64,000 nucleotides of DNA from Terriglobales bacterium (GTDB taxonomy: Bacteria > Acidobacteriota > Terriglobia > Terriglobales > Acidobacteriaceae), in contig JAOAPE010000002.1 in the NCBI GenBank assembly GCA_025462725.1, positions 248,001 to 312,000 of the forward strand. Direction: 5' to 3'. Numbering within the stretch: position 1 is the first letter of the stretch; every line of letters begins with the position of its first letter. The notes below the pieces were generated by a model. The model ran no database searches. It worked only from the letters and a program-made list of their open reading frames with translations, and was not told the DNA's origin. A program made the translations under genes and the position numbers. Below are positions 53,201 to 61,193 of this stretch, piece by piece.

Positions 53201-54113
53201 GCCAGCCAAGAAGAAGAGTACGGAAAAGATCTCGTCGATTAAGAAAACCACCAATGGCAATGGAAGCTTGACCTCCATTGATGTCAACAGCATGGCGTCA
53301 CAGCAGTTCGCTGCCGCCTCTATCTCCCGCATGGCAGAAGGCCAGGACGGAGTAGAGGGCCGCTACGTCTACGGCATCATTCAAGCCAATCAACCTGCGA
53401 CCTTCGGCAAGACGGGAATAGGCGGCTCCGGCGAGAGTGTTTACACCGTCCACCATGGCGACGTTGCCGCCGTAGTAAGCAAGACCTCCGTCTTCATCTT
53501 CGACCCCACGCGTGAAAACGCGCTCGCTCACGAACACGTGATTGAAACCGTCATGAAGACCAATACCATCATCCCCATGAGCTTCGGTACTGTCTTCCGC
53601 ACCGATCAGGACATCAAGGAAGTCCTCAAGAGTATCTATCCGTCTTTGAAAGATGTTCTCAAGCAGATGTCCGGCAAACTGGAGTTCGGATTAAAAGTCA
53701 CTTGGGATCGTGACCGAGTCATCGAAGAACTCAAGCGCAATCACGAAGAGATTCACCGCTTCCATATCGAGCTGACGAAGAAGCACTTGCAATCCACTTA
53801 CTTCGCTCGCATGCAGTTGGGTCGCATGATCGATAAAGCCCTCGCCGAGCGCTCGGCGGATTATGTTCGCGAGATCTATGACGCGCTTCGTTCCATCTGC
53901 GTCGCATCGCGCGACAACAAGCCTATCGGCGACAAGATGATCATGAACGCGGCATTCCTCATCAACCGGGACCGTGAAGCTCACTTCGACGCTGCCGTGA
54001 ACAAAGTGGCGCAGAAGTTTGCCGACCGCTTGAATTTCAAGTACACCGGCCCTTGGCCTCCGTATAACTTCGTCAACATTCGCCTCAAGTTGGAGAGAGG
54101 AACATCGTCCTAA
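53169..54113 (+). CDS. gas vesicle protein GvpF/GvpL family (third copy)
   Basis: A 314-residue protein, the longest of the three. A Lys/Ser-rich N-terminal tail (about 1-30) and a linker precede the GvpF core (GRYVYGIIQANQP, then VHHGDVAAVVSKT, IIPMSFGTVF). The protein ends GPWPPYNFVNIRLKLE. It overlaps the response regulator by 32 bases. It is probably the GvpF of the cluster. Confidence 0.92.
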   Translation: MSPKKLTKTSKPAKKKSTEKISSIKKTTNGNGSLTSIDVNSMASQQFAAASISRMAEGQDGVEGRYVYGIIQANQPATFGKTGIGGSGESVYTVHHGDVAAVVSKTSVFIFDPTRENALAHEHVIETVMKTNTIIPMSFGTVFRTDQDIKEVLKSIYPSLKDVLKQMSGKLEFGLKVTWDRDRVIEELKRNHEEIHRFHIELTKKHLQSTYFARMQLGRMIDKALAERSADYVREIYDALRSICVASRDNKPIGDKMIMNAAFLINRDREAHFDAAVNKVAQKFADRLNFKYTGPWPPYNFVNIRLKLERGTSS

Positions 54114-54122
54114 GTTTCGAAC

Positions 54123-54446
54123 ATGATCTTCAGCTTGCTCACATTGCCGATCGACGGATTCAAGTTCATCTTCAACACGCTCGCCAAAGTTGCGGAAGAA
54201 CAATGGACAGACGACGCGCCGCTTAAAGAGCAGTTGCTGGAGTTGCAGGTCCATCTCGAGAATGGCGACATCACCGAAGATCAGTACGTAGAAGCCGAAG
54301 CTGAAATCTTGCGCGCCTTGCGTGACATTCAAAATCGCAAGCGCGAACTTGCAGGCGCTCCTCCAGAGGACGGCACCGGACTCTCCGGCAAAGTCGAAGA
54401 AGGCTCCGGCGCTTCTATTACTTTCAACATTGACGAACGCAAATAA
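54123..54446 (+). CDS. gvpG: gas vesicle protein GvpG
   Basis: A 107-residue protein. It starts MIFSLLTLPIDGFKFIFNTLAKVAEEQW, the GvpG hallmark, and has a helical middle (LLELQVHLENGDITEDQYVEAEAEILRAL). GvpG interacts with GvpF/L in assembly. It is the last gene of the gas-vesicle module, nine bases after gvpF. The next gene, a rhomboid protease, starts 46 bases later. Confidence 0.93.
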   Translation: MIFSLLTLPIDGFKFIFNTLAKVAEEQWTDDAPLKEQLLELQVHLENGDITEDQYVEAEAEILRALRDIQNRKRELAGAPPEDGTGLSGKVEEGSGASITFNIDERK

Positions 54447-54492
54447 AACCGTCTCGCTGCGGGATTCAGCATTTCTCCTCTAGAATCAGCTA

Positions 54493-55368
54493 ATGGCTAA
54501 TTGCGCCACCTGTGGAACTGCATTACAGACCAGCCCCTTCGGAGGCACAGAACCGATTTGCGTAGCCTGCGAGCCGGCTTCCGCCCTCGCCCCAGCGCAG
54601 CAGAACTCCCCAGAAAGCGAGCAGCAGCTTTCCATCTCCACCGCAGATCAGACCTTTCGCACCACCACCTACATCGTCCTCGCCAACGTTCTCTATTACC
54701 TTTACTTCGTCGCGATGATTTATGCGCGCTATGGGCAAGTTCTCTTAGGTCCGATAGACGCTCGGTTTTACCTGCTTTTCGGTGCCGACCAGGGCCAATT
54801 CACCTTCGGCGGACAATACTGGCGCCTGCTCGCTAGCAATTACATCCACTTTGGCGTTTACCACTTGCTTGGCAACATGTGGTGCCTGTGGGGACTAGGC
54901 CGCCTCACCCAACTCTTTTACAGCCCTCGCAACTACTTCATGGTTTATACCTACGCTGGGCTATGCGGAAGCCTGCTGAGCGTATGGGCACATCCTCAAG
55001 TCATCAGCGCAGGGGCATCTGGTGCAGTTTTTGGCGTGGCGGGTGTGATGTTGACCACCCTGCAGTTCGGCAAACTTCCTATCGACAAACAGGTAAGACA
55101 AAACATTTTCAAGGGCGTGCTGCAGTTCGCGGCCCTGAACCTTGTCATCGGGCTCGCCATCCCTCACGTGGACAACATCGGTCACATTGGCGGACTGCTC
55201 TCAGGAATGCTGTTGGGGATCGTCTTTGGCAAGCATCTCGACAGCTCAAAAAAATCGCGCAAGTATCGCCGCGTAGCCTGGCTCTCGTTGATCTTCTTCT
55301 ATCTACTCGCGTTGATTTATGTCGCTTTTACTTGGAACGGAGTCTCTTTTCATGTGACCCGCACCTAG
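54493..55368 (+). CDS. rhomboid-family intramembrane serine protease with zinc ribbon
   Basis: A 291-residue protein. The first 30 residues form a zinc ribbon (Cys4, 7, 23, 26). Six to seven membrane helices follow. The catalytic Ser176 is in GASGAVFG, and His231 in DNIGHIGGLL completes the dyad. Rhomboids cut substrates within the membrane. It is in line with the gvp cluster and the SPFH gene, so it may belong to a super-operon. Confidence 0.9.
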   Translation: MANCATCGTALQTSPFGGTEPICVACEPASALAPAQQNSPESEQQLSISTADQTFRTTTYIVLANVLYYLYFVAMIYARYGQVLLGPIDARFYLLFGADQGQFTFGGQYWRLLASNYIHFGVYHLLGNMWCLWGLGRLTQLFYSPRNYFMVYTYAGLCGSLLSVWAHPQVISAGASGAVFGVAGVMLTTLQFGKLPIDKQVRQNIFKGVLQFAALNLVIGLAIPHVDNIGHIGGLLSGMLLGIVFGKHLDSSKKSRKYRRVAWLSLIFFYLLALIYVAFTWNGVSFHVTRT

Positions 55369-55446
55369 CCTGGTGCCCAGCCACTCTGGATTGGCGAAAC
55401 TTCCCCGGGCGTACTATCGTATTCTTTACGAGTGTAAGGAGCAGCC

Positions 55447-56454
55447 ATGTCTCTGAAGGATTTCCTCAAGAAACAGTTTATTGACGTTATTCACTGGACC
55501 GAGCCCAGCGACGGCATTCTCGCTTGGCGCTTCCCTATGCAGGACTTCGAGATCCAGAACGGCGCCAAGCTGACCGTACGCGACTCCGAAGCCGCCGCCT
55601 TCGTGAACGAGGGCAAAGTCGCCGATATCTTTGGTCCCGGCCTTTACACACTCAACACCAACACTCTGCCGCTGCTTACGAACCTGATGAACTGGGAGAA
55701 ACAGTTCCAGTCGCCATTCAAGTCTGACGTTTATTTCTTCTCCACTCGTCAGCAGTTGAACCAGCATTGGGGAACGCCGAACCCGATCACCTTCCGCGAC
55801 AAGGAATTCGGCGCCATTCGCATGCGCGCCTTCGGCATCTACTCCTACCACATCTCTGACGCTAAGGCTTTTTACTCCAAGGTTAGCGGTACGCGTGACA
55901 TCTATACCGTCCCTGAGATCGAAGGACAGCTTCGCAACACCATCATCGGCCGCATGACAGACACGATCGCCGAAAGCACAGTCCCCTTTCTCGACATGGC
56001 CGCCAACCAAATGGAGTTTTCCCAGAAGATCTCGGACTTCCTCGCGCCTTCGTTCGCCACGCTCGGACTCGCACTCGATTCCTTCGTCGTCGAAAATCTT
56101 TCGCTGCCAGATGAACTCCAGAAGCGTCTTGACGAGCGCATTGGCATGACCATGGTCGGCGACATGAACCGCTACACCCAATTCCAGGTCGCCCAGTCTA
56201 TGCCTATTGCCGCAGCCAATGAAGGCGGCGGAGCAGCAGGCATTGGCGCAGGACTCGGCGCAGGCGTCGTCATGGCCAATCAGATGATGAATGCTTTGAA
56301 CCGCCCGGGTGGCGGTGGCGGCGCGGCTCCAGCCGATGCCTCACAAGCTGGCGCCCCAGCAGCAGGTGGCGACACAAAGTTCTGCGGCGACTGTGGCACG
56401 AAAATCCCGAAGGCTTCGAAGTTTTGTGCCAATTGCGGCAAGCCGCAAGCGTGA
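55447..56454 (+). CDS. SPFH domain protein with zinc-ribbon C-terminus (YdjI-like)
   Basis: A 335-residue protein. The SPFH-like core (MQDFEIQNGAKLTVRDSEAAAFVNEGK, then IFGPGLYTLNTNTLPLL) occupies residues 20-240 with a C-terminal helical stretch. A Gly/Ala-rich linker follows (about 255-305). The last 25 residues form a zinc ribbon with Cys313, 316, 327 and 330. SPFH/YdjI proteins form membrane rafts and are often linked to membrane-stress and PspA genes. It is the second gene after the gvp module. Confidence 0.88.
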   Translation: MSLKDFLKKQFIDVIHWTEPSDGILAWRFPMQDFEIQNGAKLTVRDSEAAAFVNEGKVADIFGPGLYTLNTNTLPLLTNLMNWEKQFQSPFKSDVYFFSTRQQLNQHWGTPNPITFRDKEFGAIRMRAFGIYSYHISDAKAFYSKVSGTRDIYTVPEIEGQLRNTIIGRMTDTIAESTVPFLDMAANQMEFSQKISDFLAPSFATLGLALDSFVVENLSLPDELQKRLDERIGMTMVGDMNRYTQFQVAQSMPIAAANEGGGAAGIGAGLGAGVVMANQMMNALNRPGGGGGAAPADASQAGAPAAGGDTKFCGDCGTKIPKASKFCANCGKPQA

Positions 56455-56477
56455 GAAGTTGTTAAGGGAAATCGAAA

Positions 56478-56865
56478 ATGATCAAAAAATTGCTTGTTGC
56501 TGTCTTGCTTGCTTCAGCCAGTCCCATCCTTCTGCAAACGGCTTCGGCTCAAACTGGCTGTGACAAGAAAAGTGAGTTTGTCGTGCGTGAAGTCAGATTC
56601 GAAGAAAAAGCCCTTCTCTCGCCTAAACGATATGCCGCCCTCAAATCAGGTTTAGTAGGCCTGCTACACTCAGGCGCAACTTGGCGACACTACAAAAGAA
56701 GTCTTCCGTGCTCTTAAGCAAGAAGGCTACCGTCACGCCTTTGTGCAAGATCCCATCCTGAAGGTTCTTGACTCAAAACGTAAGCCCAAGCCAGTCTCTC
56801 TCGTTTTCGATGTAAACCCGGGCGCGCGGCAGGTTGCATCCACCCGGAAGCAAGACACTAAATAG
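56478..56865 (+). pseudogene. secreted POTRA-like protein, frameshifted
   Basis: The frame starting at 56478 gives a signal peptide (MIKKLLVAVLLASASPILLQ to about residue 24) and SEFVVREVRFEEKALLSPKRYAALKS, a POTRA-like first strand and helix. It then hits a stop at 56717. Shifting by one base near 56675 gives AQLGDTTKEVFRALKQEGYRHAFV and VSLVFDVNPGARQ, the matching POTRA second half, ending at the TAG at 56865. The repaired protein is about 128 residues with a signal peptide and one POTRA domain. It may be a pseudogene or a sequencing error. Confidence 0.6.
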
Positions 56866-56918
56866 TCTGCGCATAGCAGCGACTTGCGTTAACATCTTCT
56901 GTCCTATCACTCTCACAC

Positions 56919-57287
56919 ATGAGCGGAATCGAATGGATCGTCGAGGCGCACGGCTGTGACCCTCGCGCATTGGCCGATATCGATGAACTGCGCACGCTCT
57001 TCTCGCGCATGATCGCCGACCTCGGCCTCCGGCCCGTCGCCGAAACTCAATGGCATCAATTCCCGGCACCCGGCGGAATCACTGGCCTCTGTCTTCTCGC
57101 CGAATCGCATCTCGCCATCCATACATTTCCCGAACATGGTTCGCTCTGCCTCAATCTGTTCTGCTGCAAGCCACGTCCTGATTGGGATTTCGCCACTTAT
57201 CTAAAAACGCACTTCGCCGCCGATTCCGTCGAGGTCCGCCGTCTCGAACGCGCGTATGCTGCCTCGGCCACGGGAGTCCGCGCATGA
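56919..57287 (+). CDS. speD: S-adenosylmethionine decarboxylase proenzyme
   Basis: A 122-residue proenzyme. Self-cleavage between Glu62 and Ser63 (in LAESHLAIHTF) gives the pyruvoyl group; His68 and Cys residues near FCC are at the expected places. SpeD supplies decarboxylated SAM, the aminopropyl donor for spermidine synthase. It is coupled to the next gene by an ATGA overlap, and a membrane spermidine synthase lies 2.4 kb downstream. Confidence 0.94.
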   Translation: MSGIEWIVEAHGCDPRALADIDELRTLFSRMIADLGLRPVAETQWHQFPAPGGITGLCLLAESHLAIHTFPEHGSLCLNLFCCKPRPDWDFATYLKTHFAADSVEVRRLERAYAASATGVRA

Positions 57288-57925
57288 GCAAGGTCACGCT
57301 GAATTGCCCAAACTGCGGCGCGCCTGTTGAATTCGCCTGGGCCAGCAGTGTGCAAGCTGTCTGCGCCTACTGCGCTTCCATCCTCGTCCGCACTGACGTG
57401 GACGTAAAGAAAGTCGGCGAGGTCAGCGACCTTCCCAATGACGCCTCTCCCATCCAGATTGGCACGGAAGGCATTTACAAGAACCTGGGATTCGTCGTCG
57501 CCGGACGCATCCTTTACGAATACGAGAATGGCGGTTGGAACGAGTGGCACATCGTCTTCAATGACGGCACCAGCGGATGGCTATCTGACGCGCAGCTCGA
57601 GTACACCATCTCCACGCAGTTCAACAGTCCCGGTGCGATCCCGCCCGCCACTGACATCAACATAGGAAAACAATTCCATTGGGGAGACTTGAATTACGAA
57701 GTCACCTCGCTCACGCAGGCGCACTACCGCGGCGTCGAAGGACAACTCCCCTTCCAATACTGGGACAAAGAAGATTGTTTCTTCGCCGACCTCCGCACTA
57801 CCGCCGGACGCTTCGGCACCATTGATTACAGCGATGAAAAGCCACTCGTGTTCATCGGCGAAGCGCTCGACTTCACCGCCTTGAAGTTGAAGAACCTCCG
57901 CGAGTTCGAAGGATGGACGCAATGA
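57284..57925 (+). CDS. DUF4178 protein with zinc ribbon (first copy)
   Basis: A 213-residue protein from the ATG at 57284. An N-terminal zinc ribbon (Cys8, 11, 27, 30; CPNC and CAYC) precedes one DUF4178 domain (VAGRILYEYENGGWNEWHIVFNDGTSGWLSDAQLEY). Function is unknown; DUF4178 proteins are linked to envelope stress and polyamine clusters. It starts in the speD stop (ATGA) and its stop overlaps the next start (ATGA), so it is co-translated with both. Confidence 0.88.
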   Translation: MSKVTLNCPNCGAPVEFAWASSVQAVCAYCASILVRTDVDVKKVGEVSDLPNDASPIQIGTEGIYKNLGFVVAGRILYEYENGGWNEWHIVFNDGTSGWLSDAQLEYTISTQFNSPGAIPPATDINIGKQFHWGDLNYEVTSLTQAHYRGVEGQLPFQYWDKEDCFFADLRTTAGRFGTIDYSDEKPLVFIGEALDFTALKLKNLREFEGWTQ

Positions 57926-59271
57926 GCGCCGCGCCTCCTCCCACTCCGCCCCAATCTCCGAAGCTTTCACGGCCCAGTCTCGTCCGCAAAGCCGTCGGAC
58001 TGAACTGTCCCAATTGCGGCGCAGTCATGACCCTGCGGACTTTTTCCAACGCAGTCAACATCGTCTGTCCCGGATGCGCCAGTGTCCTAGATGCCACTGA
58101 TCCGCGGATGCAGATCCTGCAAGAGGCCTCGAACAGAAAACCTCCAACGCTGCTCCTCCCGCTTGGTTCACGTGGAAAATGGAAAGGCACCAGCTACGAG
58201 GTGGTCGGCTGCCAATTGCGCGCCATCACTGTTGACGGCCAGAGCTATCACTGGTTTGAATACCTGCTCTTCAATCCCTTCGCCGGATACCGCTACCTCA
58301 CCGAGTACGAAGGCCACTGGAATGACGTGACCGTCTGTCGCGCGATTCCCAAGTCGATTTCGAATACCACAAAGCCCAAAGTGATTATGGGCGACCAAAC
58401 ATTCACCCACTTCCAGACTGCGAACGCGACCACCACTTACGTCATCGGTGAATTTCCCTGGCAAGTCCGGCGCGACGACAAGGTCTTCACCAAGGATTAC
58501 ATCTCGCCGCCTTTCATGCTCTCCTCGGAGAACGTCGCGCAGGAGACCACTTGGTCAATCGGCGAATACACATCCGGTAAGGACATTTGGCAGGCATTTA
58601 AGTTGCCCGGCAGCCCTCCATCGCCGCGTGGGATCTTCGCAAACCAGCCATCTCCATTTGCGGATCGCCCCAAGACATTCTGGAATACTTCAGTGCTGCT
58701 TCTGTCGTTGGCTCTTCTGGTGCTGATGATTTCCTATGTCATCTCGTCGAACAAAGAAGTATTCTCCAGCACATACGACTTCTCCCAGCGCCCCGGACAG
58801 GAAGCCTCGTTCGTCACTCCGGTCTTTGAGATCGGCGGACACCCTTCCAATGTCGAACTGAAGATCAACACCGACCTCAGTAACAATTGGGTCTACTTCA
58901 ATTTTGCATTGATAAACGAGCAGACTGGCGAAGCCTACGACTTCGGGCGCGAAGTCAGCTATTACACCGGTTCTGATAGCGATGGGGTTTGGACAGAAGG
59001 CGATCGCAGCAATACCGCAACGGTTCCCACCGTCCCTCCCGGACATTACTACCTCCGCGTCGAACCGGAGATGTCAGCGGGCTCAGTTCCCGTGCATTAC
59101 ACCTTGCAGGTGGTTCGCGACGTCCCGTCCTTCTCGTTCTTCCTGATCGCCGCAGTCTTACTATTGATCCCGCCGATCTGGCTCACGGGACGCGCCTACC
59201 GATTCGAATTCAACAGATGGCAAGAAAGCGATTACGCGGTATCTTCGGGAGGCAGCAGCGATGATGAATAA
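57922..59271 (+). CDS. DUF4178 membrane protein with zinc ribbon (second copy)
   Basis: A 449-residue protein from the ATG at 57922. It has an N-terminal zinc ribbon (Cys29, 32, 49, 52; CPNC and CPGC), then DUF4178 (WFEYLLFNPFAGYRYLTEYEGHWNDV), a membrane helix (VLLLSLALLVLMISYVISS), a beta-rich extracytoplasmic domain with Tyr/Asp (SYYTGSDSDGVWTEGDRS), and a final helix (FFLIAAVLLLIPPIWLTG). It is coupled to the first DUF4178 gene. Confidence 0.87.
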   Translation: MSAAPPPTPPQSPKLSRPSLVRKAVGLNCPNCGAVMTLRTFSNAVNIVCPGCASVLDATDPRMQILQEASNRKPPTLLLPLGSRGKWKGTSYEVVGCQLRAITVDGQSYHWFEYLLFNPFAGYRYLTEYEGHWNDVTVCRAIPKSISNTTKPKVIMGDQTFTHFQTANATTTYVIGEFPWQVRRDDKVFTKDYISPPFMLSSENVAQETTWSIGEYTSGKDIWQAFKLPGSPPSPRGIFANQPSPFADRPKTFWNTSVLLLSLALLVLMISYVISSNKEVFSSTYDFSQRPGQEASFVTPVFEIGGHPSNVELKINTDLSNNWVYFNFALINEQTGEAYDFGREVSYYTGSDSDGVWTEGDRSNTATVPTVPPGHYYLRVEPEMSAGSVPVHYTLQVVRDVPSFSFFLIAAVLLLIPPIWLTGRAYRFEFNRWQESDYAVSSGGSSDDE

Positions 59272-59446
59272 ACTTTATCTCGGTTACGGCGCGTTGATCC
59301 TCAGCCTGCTCGCCACGTCTGAATATCGCGGTTGGAGCATGATGCCTGTCAACCAGCTAAAGGACGTCCCCAAATCTATACGCGATAACCCTGGCGCGTA
59401 TCGTTCGCATTACGCCTTTTATCACCACTACAGCGGAGGCAAGTAA
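59261..59446 (+). CDS. small membrane protein of the polyamine cluster
   Basis: A 61-residue protein. One hydrophobic helix at the N-terminus (LYLGYGALILSLLATSE) is followed by a soluble, His/Tyr-rich C-terminus (SIRDNPGAYRSHYAFYHHYSGGK). I do not recognise a family, though such small proteins often sit between DUF4178 and DUF350. It overlaps the preceding gene (59261 before its stop at 59271). Confidence 0.65.
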   Translation: MMNKLYLGYGALILSLLATSEYRGWSMMPVNQLKDVPKSIRDNPGAYRSHYAFYHHYSGGK

Positions 59447-59448
59447 GA

Positions 59449-59667
59449 ATGAATCCGAGTCCGAATTTTGTGAACAGCATGCTTAGCGCGGTGACGTTTG
59501 CCATCATCGGCATCGTCATCTTCGTGGTCTTCTTCGTGATCCTTGACTGGATCACGCCCTACGACCTTTGGAAAGAACTGAACGAAGAAAAAAATATGGC
59601 ACTGGCGATCGTAGTCGGCGCAGTGGCGCTCGGACTCTGCATCATCATCGCCGCAGCCATTCACTAA
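59449..59667 (+). CDS. DUF350 membrane protein
   Basis: A 72-residue protein with two membrane helices (AVTFAIIGIVIFVVFFVILDW and ALAIVVGAVALGLCIIIAA) and the DUF350 signature DWITPYDLWKELNEEKNMA. It is half the size of two-module DUF350 proteins. DUF350 partners polyamine and PspA-type clusters, but its function is unknown. It lies two bases after the small membrane gene. Confidence 0.85.
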   Translation: MNPSPNFVNSMLSAVTFAIIGIVIFVVFFVILDWITPYDLWKELNEEKNMALAIVVGAVALGLCIIIAAAIH

Positions 59668-59679
59668 AGCGAACCCACA

Positions 59680-61182
59680 TTGCCCGCATTACTGTTCATC
59701 TCAATCCTGCTCATCGCCGCGTGCGGGCTCATCTATGAGCTCATCGCCGGCGCGCTCGCCAGCTATCTCCTCGGCGACAGCATCACCCAGTTCTCCACCA
59801 TCATCGGCAGCTATCTCTTCGCCATGGGCATCGGCAGTTGGCTCTCGCGATACATCTCCCGCGGCCTCGTCACGCAATTCATCTGGATCGAGTTGATGGT
59901 CGCTATCTTCGGCGGATTCTCCTCCTCCATCCTCTTCCTCACATTCGCCTACACGCAGGGTTTCCGCATCATCCTCTATTTCATCGTGATCGCCATCGGC
60001 ATGCTGGTGGGACTCGAGATCCCGCTGCTGATGCGCATCCTGAAAGACCGCTTCGAGTTTCGCGACGTCGTCGCCCACGTCCTCACCTTCGACTACCTCG
60101 GCGCGCTCGGTGCGTCGCTGCTCTTTCCTATCGTGCTCGTCCCGCAGCTCGGACTAGTCCGTTCCGCGGTGCTCTTTGGCATCGTGAACGCCGCCGTCGC
60201 GCTCTGGGGAACATTCTTGTTCAAAGACCAGCTACGCTCGCCGCAACCGCTGCGCGTCGCCTGCTTACTCGTACTCACGCTGTTGTGCGGCGGAATGGCT
60301 GGCGCGAAGCACGTCATCGCCGCCGCTGATGACAGCCTCTACGCGGACGAAGTCATCTTTGCCAAGGACACCCGCTATCAGCGCATCGTGCTCACCCGCT
60401 GGCGTGACGACACGCGTCTTTTTCTCAACTCGCATCTCCAATTCAGTTCGCGCGACGAATACCGATACCACGAAGCGCTCGTACATCCGGGCCTGGCTGC
60501 GAATTCATCTGCCCGGCGCGTGCTTGTCCTCGGCGGCGGCGACGGCCTTGCTGTCCGTGAGATTCTGAAATATCCCAATATCGAGAGCATCACGCTCGTC
60601 GATCTCGACAGGCAGATGACGGACATGTTTCGCAGCAACGATGTCCTCACCAAACTAAACGGCGGATCGCTCGCCTCGCCCAAACTCCACGTCATCACCG
60701 CCGACGCATTCCCCTGGCTCGAACAATCCACTGACATGTTCGACTTCGCCATCGTCGACTTCCCTGATCCGACCAACTACTCGCTCGGCAAGCTCTACAC
60801 AACGGCGTTTTACCGCTTGCTCGCGAAGCACATCAGCGCGAATGGCATGATCGTCGTGCAAAGCACTTCGCCCATGTTCGCCCGCCAGTCTTACTGGACT
60901 ATCGTTGAAACGCTGAAGCAAGCCGGGCTACAAACATTTCCGTATCACACGTACGTTCCGTCATTCGGCGAATGGGGGTTCGTCCTCGCTAACGCAAAGG
61001 GAGCAACCTACTCACCGCCGCGCCAGCTTCCGAAGGACTTGCGCTTCCTCACCGTCTCCGCCATTCCCGAACTCTTCGAGTTCCCCGCGGACATGCAGCC
61101 TGTCGCTGCAGAAGCCAATCGCCTGAACGATCAAAATCTTGTCCGTCATTACGATCGCGAATGGCGCGACATCAGCCATTAG
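59680..61182 (+). CDS. speE: membrane-anchored spermidine synthase
   Basis: A 500-residue protein from a TTG start. About seven membrane helices (residues 1-205) precede a spermidine synthase domain. Its motifs are intact: RYQRIVLT, LFLNSHLQFSSRDEYRYHEALVHP, Rossmann GGGDG (285-289), VDLD (307-310), TADAF (340-344) and VDFPDP (359-364). It should transfer the aminopropyl group from decarboxylated SAM (made by SpeD) to putrescine or a related amine, near the membrane. It overlaps the next gene's ORF but not its proposed start. Confidence 0.9.
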   Translation: MPALLFISILLIAACGLIYELIAGALASYLLGDSITQFSTIIGSYLFAMGIGSWLSRYISRGLVTQFIWIELMVAIFGGFSSSILFLTFAYTQGFRIILYFIVIAIGMLVGLEIPLLMRILKDRFEFRDVVAHVLTFDYLGALGASLLFPIVLVPQLGLVRSAVLFGIVNAAVALWGTFLFKDQLRSPQPLRVACLLVLTLLCGGMAGAKHVIAAADDSLYADEVIFAKDTRYQRIVLTRWRDDTRLFLNSHLQFSSRDEYRYHEALVHPGLAANSSARRVLVLGGGDGLAVREILKYPNIESITLVDLDRQMTDMFRSNDVLTKLNGGSLASPKLHVITADAFPWLEQSTDMFDFAIVDFPDPTNYSLGKLYTTAFYRLLAKHISANGMIVVQSTSPMFARQSYWTIVETLKQAGLQTFPYHTYVPSFGEWGFVLANAKGATYSPPRQLPKDLRFLTVSAIPELFEFPADMQPVAAEANRLNDQNLVRHYDREWRDISH

Positions 61183-61193
61183 CCATTTTCGCG

